From: an uncultured Patescibacteria group bacterium
GTDB lineage: Bacteria; Patescibacteriota; Microgenomatia; UBA1406; GWC2-37-13
DNA: 7,429 bases
Assembly (NCBI GenBank): GCA_938010745.1
Contig: CALLVF010000064.1
Coordinates: forward strand, 1 to 7,429
Direction of reading: 5' to 3'
Numbering within the stretch: the first letter of the stretch is position 1; each line of letters opens with the position of its first letter. Shown here in pieces: positions 1-4,781 of the stretch. A program made the translations under genes and the position numbers. The notes below the pieces were generated by a model that did not search any database, was not told the DNA's origin, and saw nothing but the letters and a program-made list of their open reading frames with translations.

Positions 1-1004
1 ACGAAGAATCAGTAATTACCAAAGTTGTTGAAGAAGCCCTACCATCAGTTGTCACCGTTGGTATCAGCAAAACTACCTCAACTGGAAGCTTTTTTGAAAT
101 AAATCCTTTTGATCCTTTTTCCCCTTTTAGGAGAATCCCTAGTCAAAAACAAAAAATTGAACAAAACATTGGCAGTGGTTTCATAATTTCCCCAGATGGT
201 CTGATTATTACTAATAAACATGTAGTATCTGATACTAACGCCAAATATCAAATACTAACCTATGATAAAAAAAAATACAATGTAGAGAAAATATATCGTG
301 ATTCATTAAACGATCTAGCCATTTTAAAAATTAACGCCTCAGGTCTTAAACCTTTAAAATTAGGAGACTCTTCAAATCTAAAACTTGGGCAATTAGTAAT
401 CGCCATTGGCACCCCTCTTGGGGAATTTACCAACACTGTCACCCAAGGAATTATATCTGGTCTTGGTCGAGGAATAACTGCCGGTTCACCTTTTGAAGGT
501 TATGTTGAAAAACTAGATAATGTTATTCAAACTGATGCAGCAATTAATCCAGGTAACTCCGGTGGACCCTTACTAAACTCAAGAGGTGAGGTTATAGGAG
601 TTAATACTGCTATTGCTGAAGAAGGGCAAAATATTGGATTTGCTATCCCAGTTGCTGTAGTTAAAAATCTTTATGAAAACTTTCAAAAACAAGGTGGAAA
701 TTTTGAACGACCATACATTGGTATTCGTTATAAAATGATTGATAAACAAACGGCCATTTTAAATGATGTGGTAGAGGGAGCTTATGTTGTTGCAGTAATT
801 GAAAATTCTCCTGCTCAAAAAGCCGGTATTCAAGAAGAAGACATAATTACTGAGATTGACGGTCAAAAAATAAAAGGAGATGATGATCAAAATCTAGCAA
901 AAATTATAATTCAAAAAAGAGTTGGTGATAAAACAACATTAAAAATTTGGCGTAATAATCAGATTATTGAAAAAACAATTATCATTGAAGCTTTTGATCA
1001 ATAA
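1..1004 (+). CDS. htrA: HtrA/Deg-family serine protease with one PDZ domain (5'-truncated by window edge)
   Basis: The open frame runs from base 3 to a TAA at 1002-1004, giving 333 visible residues. Its start lies off the left edge. The trypsin-like catalytic triad is complete: His73 in TNKHVV, Asp104 in NDLAIL and Ser186 in GNSGGPL. Residues about 20-45 form a Phe/Pro-rich loop like the LA loop of Deg proteases. One PDZ domain follows from about residue 236 (RPYIGI) to the end, with the usual SPAQKAGI and GDKTTLKIWR segments. Family members degrade or chaperone misfolded proteins in the periplasm or at the outer membrane face, with the PDZ domain recognising exposed C-termini. Full-length anchored DegS/HtrA-type proteins run to about 380-400 residues, so the missing part is probably a short signal or membrane anchor (inference). 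An internal ATG at 735 would give only the PDZ domain and is not the real start. No clear terminator follows. Confidence 0.93.
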   Translation, partial: EESVITKVVEEALPSVVTVGISKTTSTGSFFEINPFDPFSPFRRIPSQKQKIEQNIGSGFIISPDGLIITNKHVVSDTNAKYQILTYDKKKYNVEKIYRDSLNDLAILKINASGLKPLKLGDSSNLKLGQLVIAIGTPLGEFTNTVTQGIISGLGRGITAGSPFEGYVEKLDNVIQTDAAINPGNSGGPLLNSRGEVIGVNTAIAEEGQNIGFAIPVAVVKNLYENFQKQGGNFERPYIGIRYKMIDKQTAILNDVVEGAYVVAVIENSPAQKAGIQEEDIITEIDGQKIKGDDDQNLAKIIIQKRVGDKTTLKIWRNNQIIEKTIIIEAFDQ

Positions 1005-1234
1005 GAAAATACATATTTTATCTCTAGACTATTTCAAACTATTCTTTACCAAAAAGCTTAAAAAGATTTAACATAAATTAAAAATTGGTCTCAAAAGTTT
1101 TTTTTATTTTTTTTAAAAAATTATCTTTGTCAAATCAAATTTTGTAAAATTAAACTTTTTCCTTCAACAAAATTAAGAATATATTTTTTTAAAAAAAACT
1201 AATATTTTGTGTATTACTTTGCTATAATTTAAAA
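1005..1234. other. AT-rich intergenic region between htrA and hisS
   Basis: This 230-base gap has no convincing ORF on either strand. It contains long T and A runs around 1098-1124 and 1185-1198, but no G+C-containing inverted repeat precedes them, so I do not call an intrinsic terminator. The only recognisable element is the extended -10 promoter at its right end, listed separately. Confidence 0.6.
1220..1228 (+). promoter_or_regulatory. Extended -10 promoter of hisS (TGCTATAAT)
   Basis: The sequence TG-C-TATAAT is a perfect extended -10 element for a sigma-70-type factor. No good -35 hexamer sits 16-18 bases upstream, which extended -10 promoters do not require. The TATAAT ends at 1228 and the only usable hisS ATG is at 1235, so a typical start 6-8 bases downstream would fall on or next to the A of the ATG. 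The mRNA would therefore be leaderless or nearly so. No Shine-Dalgarno-like purine run is present between the two. Confidence 0.7.
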
Positions 1235-2551
1235 ATGTTAAAAATTATAAAACCTCAAAAACTTAAAGGTTTTCGAGATTTTTTTGCGCAAGAAGTAGCT
1301 ATTCGTCAGCATGTCACAAATGTCTTCAAATCAACTTTTGAAAAATATGGTTATGAACCCTTAGAAACTCCCGCCATTGAATACAGCGATATTTTTTTAA
1401 AAGAATCCGGAGAGGAAGCCAGTAAGCTTTTTTATCGTTTTAAAGATGAGGGCGGACGCGATATAATGCTCAAATATGAACTGATGATCTCAATGTGTAG
1501 AGCGGTAGCTGAAAATATTAACAAAATTGTTTTTCCTTACAAACGCTATCAAATCCAAACTGTTTGGCGAGCCGAAAAACCCCAAAAAGGACGTTTTCGT
1601 GAATTTACTCAATGTGATGCCGATACTATTGGAGCATCTTCAACTCTTGCTGATGCAGAATTTATTCAAATGGGGGTTGAAGCATTAAAAAAGTTAGGAT
1701 TTAAAAAATTTCAAGTTCGCTTAAGCAACCGTAAATTTTTAAACGGTCTTGTCAAATTTGCCGGAGGACAAGAACACCAGTTTATACCAATTTGTTTAAG
1801 CATCGATAAACTTGCAAAAATCGGCATGGAAGAAGTAAAAAATGAGCTTTTAGAAAAAAGAAAGATTCCTATTGATATTGCTGAAAAAATTCTTGAGTTA
1901 ATCAATTATAAAGGAGGCAATGACCAATTAATTTCAGTATATAAAAAGCTTTTAAAAGATATCCCAACAGCTCAAGAAGGTTTAAGAGAAGTTGAGGAAA
2001 TTTTAAACTATTTAAGACTGGCAAAAATTGAGGAAGATTTTTATCAATTTGTCCCTTCTCTTGCTCGAGGTTTAGCTTATTATACCGGTTTTATTTTTGA
2101 ATTTGAAATTACTGATGGGGGAGTGGGAGCAATTGCCGGTGGCGGCCGTTATGATGAAGTAATTGGTAAATTCGTTGGTAAAAAAATCCCAGCAACTGGC
2201 GGTTCATTTGGAATTGAAAGAATCATTGAGATTATCAAAGATAAAAATATTATTCAAATTGAACCCACCTCAGTTAAGGTTTTGATTACCAATTTTGATA
2301 AAAACTTAACATCAAAGTTAGTTGATATCGCCAATAAACTAAGAATTGCAAATGTTAAAACTCTTCTTTACCCAAACGTTGATAAATTGGAAAAACAATT
2401 AAAGTATGCAGACAAAAAAAGAATTCCTTTTGTAATTATTTTAGGTGAAAAAGAAGCAAAAAACAATCAAGTAATCTTAAAAGATATGAAAAATAGAGAG
2501 CAGAAAAAGATTGATATTAAAAGATTAGTAAAATTTCTAATTTCCAAATAA
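1235..2551 (+). CDS. hisS: Histidyl-tRNA synthetase
   Basis: This 438-residue class II aminoacyl-tRNA synthetase charges tRNA-His with histidine using ATP in the cytoplasm. The N-terminus has the family KGFRDF segment at residues 11-16. Motif 2 lies at about 106-126 (WRAEKPQKGR then FTQCDAD), the histidine-specific block is RGLAYYTG at 278-285, GGGRYD is at 302-307, and motif 3 is GGSFGIERI from 322. Residues from about 345 form the anticodon-binding domain, which separates it from the HisZ paralogue. The QCDAD form resembles the QCDFD type known from eukaryotic and some bacterial enzymes rather than the E. coli QLGCE type. Two pocket positions look odd: the usual LRYDLT appears as LKYELM (Met84 for Thr), and RGLDYY appears as RGLAYY (Ala281 for Asp). 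ATG 1235 is the only start compatible with the complete N-terminus. There is no Shine-Dalgarno, and a promoter abuts the start. Confidence 0.96.
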   Translation: MLKIIKPQKLKGFRDFFAQEVAIRQHVTNVFKSTFEKYGYEPLETPAIEYSDIFLKESGEEASKLFYRFKDEGGRDIMLKYELMISMCRAVAENINKIVFPYKRYQIQTVWRAEKPQKGRFREFTQCDADTIGASSTLADAEFIQMGVEALKKLGFKKFQVRLSNRKFLNGLVKFAGGQEHQFIPICLSIDKLAKIGMEEVKNELLEKRKIPIDIAEKILELINYKGGNDQLISVYKKLLKDIPTAQEGLREVEEILNYLRLAKIEEDFYQFVPSLARGLAYYTGFIFEFEITDGGVGAIAGGGRYDEVIGKFVGKKIPATGGSFGIERIIEIIKDKNIIQIEPTSVKVLITNFDKNLTSKLVDIANKLRIANVKTLLYPNVDKLEKQLKYADKKRIPFVIILGEKEAKNNQVILKDMKNREQKKIDIKRLVKFLISK

Positions 2552-2652
2552 CTTAATTAGAACTGAGCAATATTAAAATTTTAATTTCTTATTAGTCAAT
2601 ATTCATTGAATTTTTTAGACCAATTAGAAATTAATTTAATTAGATCAATTAT

Positions 2653-3339
2653 ATGATCATTAATCCCAATATTGCCATTATCGAGGCTCTTCCTGGCGTG
2701 GGTGGTGATGAGGCAAAAATTTGGATGAAAGAACTATTACTTTCATACATCCGCTATGCTCAAAAAAAAGGTTTTAAGTTTGTTTATCTTGATGATAATA
2801 TCGTAAAAATTACAGGAGAAAAATCCTTTAGTATTTTTAAAAATGAAACTGGAGTGCATCGAGTGCAGCGTATTCCTTTAACTGAAAGAAGAGGAAGAGT
2901 TCATACCTCAACAGCAGTAATTGTCGTTTTACCACAAATTATAAGTTCTCATATCCGAATAAATCCTGATGATTTGGAATGGCAATTTTTTCGAAGTGGT
3001 GGCCACGGTGGTCAAAATGTCAACAAAGTATCAACTGCTGTTAGATTAACTCACAAACCAACCGGCATTACTGTTTCTGCAAGCCGCGAACGATATCAAG
3101 AAGCTAATCGACGCATAGCAATGGATTTGCTTTTAAGCAAGCTTTACCAGCTTGAGGAAGAAAAAAAGAAAGGTATTGTTTACTCATACGTAAAAAATGT
3201 TGGCACAGGAGAGAGAGCAGAAAAAATTCGCACTTACAACTTTCCTCAAAACCGATTAACAGATCATCGAACTGGAAAAAGTTTTTTCAATCTTAAAGAA
3301 ATTATAGAGGAAGGCAGATGGGAAAAAGTCTTGATATAA
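2653..3339 (+). CDS. prfA: Short class I peptide chain release factor, RF1-type, lacking domain 1
   Basis: This 228-residue protein aligns with domains 2-4 of RF1, which reads UAA and UAG in the ribosomal A site and triggers peptide release. It opens directly in the PCRF segment (IIEALPGVGGDEA, residues 9-21), then shows GVHRVQR at 67-73. The stop-codon selectivity motif is PLT at 75-77, matching the RF1 P-x-T rather than the RF2 SPF. The catalytic GGQ is at 119-121, and the domain 3/4 signature TYNFPQ with LTDHR lies at about 194-206. Full RF1 is about 360 residues, so the N-terminal helical domain 1 (about 100 residues) is missing and the C-terminal tail is short. An in-frame TAG at 2641-2643, twelve bases before the ATG, forces this start. 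The 101-base spacer from hisS is too short to encode domain 1. PrfH-like proteins also lack domain 1, but the intact PxT favours RF1. No Shine-Dalgarno is seen. Confidence 0.9.
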   Translation: MIINPNIAIIEALPGVGGDEAKIWMKELLLSYIRYAQKKGFKFVYLDDNIVKITGEKSFSIFKNETGVHRVQRIPLTERRGRVHTSTAVIVVLPQIISSHIRINPDDLEWQFFRSGGHGGQNVNKVSTAVRLTHKPTGITVSASRERYQEANRRIAMDLLLSKLYQLEEEKKKGIVYSYVKNVGTGERAEKIRTYNFPQNRLTDHRTGKSFFNLKEIIEEGRWEKVLI

Positions 3340-3359
3340 AAATTTATAACTGTTATAAT
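3331..3359 (+). promoter_or_regulatory. Promoter of rpmE (TTGATA, 17 bp, TATAAT with extended TG)
   Basis: A -35 hexamer TTGATA (3331-3336, one mismatch from TTGACA) is followed by a 17-base spacer and a perfect TATAAT at 3354-3359. The spacer ends in TGT, so the -10 is also of the extended TGnTATAAT type. The -35 is made of the last two sense codons of prfA. Transcription is expected near 3365-3367, leaving a leader of only about 4-6 bases before the rpmE ATG at 3371. This is the best-matching sigma-70-type promoter in the window. Confidence 0.8.
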
Positions 3360-3370
3360 ATTTAATTCTT

Positions 3371-3670
3371 ATGAAAAAAAATATTCACCCAAAATATTAC
3401 GATCAAGCAACAGTAATTTGCTCCTGCGGTAACTCTTTTATTACTGGCTCAACTAAACCTACCCTAATGGTGGAAGTTTGTCACAAATGTCATCCCTTTT
3501 ACACTGGAGAACAGCGATTCCTAGATACCAAAGGAAGAGTTGATGCTTTTATTAAAAAACAAGAAATAGCAAAAAAATATCAATCAAAAAAAGAAAATTC
3601 TGATAAAAAAAGCAACAAAAAGGAAGAAAGAAAACTAAAATCTTTACGTGAACTTTTGAGTGAAATTTGA
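3371..3670 (+). CDS. rpmE: 50S ribosomal protein L31 (zinc-binding type)
   Basis: This 99-residue protein is a large-subunit ribosomal protein. Residues 1-70 match L31: MKKNIHPKYY at the N-terminus, CSCGNSF with Cys17 and Cys19, VCHKCHPFYTG with Cys37 and Cys40, and a QRFLDTKGRVDAF block. The four cysteines are the zinc ligands of the C+ form. The paralogue made under zinc starvation lacks them. L31 is usually about 65-80 residues. Here a Lys/Glu/Ser-rich tail of about 30 residues follows from residue 70. It lies 31 bases after prfA, a common neighbour of rpmE in bacteria. It ends in TGA, the only TGA stop here, whose TG also forms part of the next promoter. It has no Shine-Dalgarno and a very short predicted leader. 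Confidence 0.95.
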   Translation: MKKNIHPKYYDQATVICSCGNSFITGSTKPTLMVEVCHKCHPFYTGEQRFLDTKGRVDAFIKKQEIAKKYQSKKENSDKKSNKKEERKLKSLRELLSEI

Positions 3671-3676
3671 TATAAT
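3668..3676 (+). promoter_or_regulatory. Extended -10 promoter of rplJL (TGATATAAT), overlapping the rpmE stop codon
   Basis: TG-A-TATAAT is a perfect extended -10, and its TGA is also the rpmE stop codon. No convincing -35 is present at 16-18 bases: the hexamer at 17 bases is GTGAAC, and the better TTTACG at 3643-3648 is too far away. Initiation near 3683 would give a leader of about 90 bases for rplJ, enough for the structured element described next. A second TATATT at 3680-3685 is a weaker alternative. Confidence 0.65.
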
Positions 3677-3690
3677 TATTATATTATTTA

Positions 3691-3763
3691 ATTTTTTACC
3701 TAAGACCCGGGTAAAAAAATAAATCCCGGCGAAATTCCTCCCTCAAAGTTAATGAAGGAGGGG
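3691..3763 (+). promoter_or_regulatory. L10 leader RNA (autoregulatory leader of rplJL)
   Basis: The leader carries the layout I recall for the L10 leader family: ACCTAAGAC (3698-3706), a stem CCGGG (3707-3711) pairing with CCCGG (3725-3729), an AAT before the 3' strand, and CGA after it. The loop is 13 bases and A-rich. In known systems the L10-(L12) complex binds this leader, mimicking its 23S rRNA site, and represses the operon when stalk protein is in excess. Position directly before rplJ, between its promoter and Shine-Dalgarno, fits. The downstream hairpin that hides the ribosome binding site would be the output. Identification is by eye and by position; a covariance-model search (Rfam L10_leader) was not possible here. 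Confidence 0.68.
3735..3763 (+). promoter_or_regulatory. Hairpin sequestering the rplJ Shine-Dalgarno
   Basis: CCTCC at 3737-3741 is complementary to GGAGG at 3757-3761, with two flanking wobble pairs (T3736-G3762, T3735-G3763). The GGAGG belongs to AAGGAGGGGAT (3755-3765), a near match to the complement of the 16S 3' end. The loop is 15 bases and contains the ATG at 3752. Pairing would block ribosome binding at rplJ. No T tract follows, so translational control is more likely than termination. Confidence 0.62.
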
Positions 3764-3775
3764 ATGGTTTTAAAT

Positions 3776-4312
3776 ATGGTTTCTCTAATTAAACAAAAAC
3801 AAGTAACAAATCTAATTGATCTTTTAAAAAAATCCCCAAATTTTGTCTTGATTAGTTTTGATAAGACGCCTCACAAAAAATTGGAGGAGGCAAGAAAAAA
3901 ATTATCTCCATTTCAGGCAAAGTTGAGAGTCATCAAAAACACTCTTTTTGAAAAAGCCATTAACAAAATATCATCAGCCAATTCACCTTTTGTTGAGCTA
4001 AAGAAAAAATTCTTTCCTCTTAAAAACTCAAATGCCATTCTCACTTTACCCAGTGATTGGCTTGAAGGATTAAAGACATTTTATGAACTGAAATTACAAG
4101 AAAAAAGTCTTAATTTTAAATCAGCAATCCTTGATGGGGAAGTCTTCGACAGTAATCAAATCTTAGCTCTTGCTAAACTACCTGGAAAAAATCAACTTTT
4201 TGCAAATATCATCATGAGCTTAAAAACACCACTACAAAAGTTTATTTTTAATACGAAATTTAATTCTTATAAATTAATCTATATTCTAAAAAAATTAGCC
4301 GATAAAAAATAG
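3776..4312 (+). CDS. rplJ: 50S ribosomal protein L10
   Basis: L10 forms the base of the ribosomal stalk: its N-terminal domain binds 23S rRNA beside L11, and its C-terminal helix carries L7/L12 dimers. From ATG 3776 the protein has 178 residues, against 165 in E. coli. The family hallmark LRVIKNTL lies at about 50-57, ILDGEVFD is at about 118-125, and a long basic C-terminal helix follows a LAKLPGKNQLF segment from about 131. In-frame ATGs also occur at 3752 and 3764. I prefer 3776 because the Shine-Dalgarno GGAGG (3757-3761) lies inside any protein begun at 3752, is only two bases from 3764, and is 14 bases from 3776; MVSLIKQKQ also fits the usual L10 N-terminus. The gene ends in TAG and is followed 29 bases later by rplL, the classic operon partner. 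Residues about 75-85 are rich in Lys and Phe, which is unusual but not disruptive. Confidence 0.92.
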   Translation: MVSLIKQKQVTNLIDLLKKSPNFVLISFDKTPHKKLEEARKKLSPFQAKLRVIKNTLFEKAINKISSANSPFVELKKKFFPLKNSNAILTLPSDWLEGLKTFYELKLQEKSLNFKSAILDGEVFDSNQILALAKLPGKNQLFANIIMSLKTPLQKFIFNTKFNSYKLIYILKKLADKK

Positions 4313-4322
4313 TTTTTTATAG

Positions 4323-4335
4323 AAAAGGAGGTGAT
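4323..4335 (+). promoter_or_regulatory. Very strong Shine-Dalgarno of rplL
   Basis: AAAAGGAGGTGAT (4323-4335) is an almost full-length complement of the conserved 16S rRNA 3' end (CACCTCCTTT core). The GGAGG core ends 10 bases before the ATG at 4342, and the extended complementarity ends 6 bases before it. L7/L12 is needed in several copies per ribosome against one L10, so a stronger site than that of rplJ is expected. Confidence 0.85.
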
Positions 4336-4341
4336 TTCAGT

Positions 4342-4752
4342 ATGCAAGACAACAAACTTCCAGAAAAATTAGAAAAAATAGCAAAAGAAATTGAAGGATT
4401 AACAGTTGTTGAAATGGCACAGTTAGCTAAATATTTAGAGGAAAAATTTGGCGTATCACCAATGATAACAGCACCAGTTGCAGCAGCAAGCCAGTCAGCA
4501 TCAACAGTCAGCACCGGTTCAAATAAGGAAGAAGAAAAAACAACCTTCACCCTTATCTTAACCTCAGCTGGAGAAAACAAATTAGCGGTCATAAAGGCAG
4601 TACGCGAAATTCTTCCTAATTTAGGTTTAATGGAAGCAAAAAAGTTAGTTGAATCAGCACCTAAAGAGTTACTAACTGATGTTAAAAAAGAAACAGCTGA
4701 GGATGCAAAAAAGAAAATTGAAGCAGCAGGTGGAAAAGTGGAATTAAAGTAA
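4342..4752 (+). CDS. rplL: 50S ribosomal protein L7/L12
   Basis: This 136-residue stalk protein recruits and activates the translational GTPases (EF-Tu, EF-G, IF2, RF3). Residues 1-38 form the N-terminal dimerisation helices (LTVVEMAQLAKYLEEKFGV) that bind L10. Residues about 40-66 are an Ala/Ser/Thr-rich flexible hinge ending in an acidic NKEEE patch. Residues 67-136 are the globular C-terminal domain, with KLAVIKAVRE, LGLMEAKKLVESAPKEL and the terminal GGKVELK. E. coli L7/L12 is 121 residues, so the hinge is longer here, and the loop before LGL (ILPN) seems one residue longer than the common form. It is co-transcribed with rplJ under the L10 leader and has its own very strong ribosome binding site. 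A 153-codon antisense frame over it is a shadow. Confidence 0.96.
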   Translation: MQDNKLPEKLEKIAKEIEGLTVVEMAQLAKYLEEKFGVSPMITAPVAAASQSASTVSTGSNKEEEKTTFTLILTSAGENKLAVIKAVREILPNLGLMEAKKLVESAPKELLTDVKKETAEDAKKKIEAAGGKVELK

Positions 4753-4767
4753 TTAATATAGTTAATC

Positions 4768-4776
4768 TGATAAAAC
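4768..4776 (+). promoter_or_regulatory. Possible weak extended -10 before gyrB (TGATAAAAC)
   Basis: TG-A-TAAAAC lies five bases before the gyrB ATG, at the position the extended -10 occupies before hisS. The hexamer matches TATAAT at only four of six positions and there is no -35. TATAGT at 4757-4762 is a competing candidate. Read-through from rplJL is equally possible, since the gap to rplL is only 29 bases. Confidence 0.3.
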
Positions 4777-4781
4777 ACATT

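Noticed and set aside
260..442. 60-codon antisense open frame inside htrA
   Set aside because: It overlaps the protease catalytic domain, including the Asp104 region, and looks like a shadow.
735..1004. Separate PDZ-only gene beginning at ATG 735
   Set aside because: The reading frame is open without interruption from base 3 and encodes the full protease triad, so this is the C-terminal part of one protein.
1098..1124. Intrinsic terminator after htrA suggested by long T runs
   Set aside because: No inverted repeat with G-C pairs precedes the T run; the only pairing is T-run with A-run.
1711..1905. 64-codon antisense open frame inside hisS
   Set aside because: It lies fully within conserved hisS coding sequence and has no ribosome binding site or family motif.
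3668..3670. UGA read as an amino acid, as in some CPR lineages
   Set aside because: Read-through of the rpmE TGA would meet an in-frame TAA two codons later, and L31 is already complete; TGA is best read as a normal stop.
3752..3754. ATG 3752 as the rplJ start
   Set aside because: It lies in the loop of the CCTCC/GGAGG hairpin, has no upstream Shine-Dalgarno, and would place the Shine-Dalgarno inside the coding sequence; 3776 fits L10 better.
4317..4778. 153-codon antisense open frame over rplL
   Set aside because: It is the mirror of the rplL coding sequence, rich in Ser/Ala/Phe as expected from the complement of Lys/Glu/Ala codons, and lacks any family signature.
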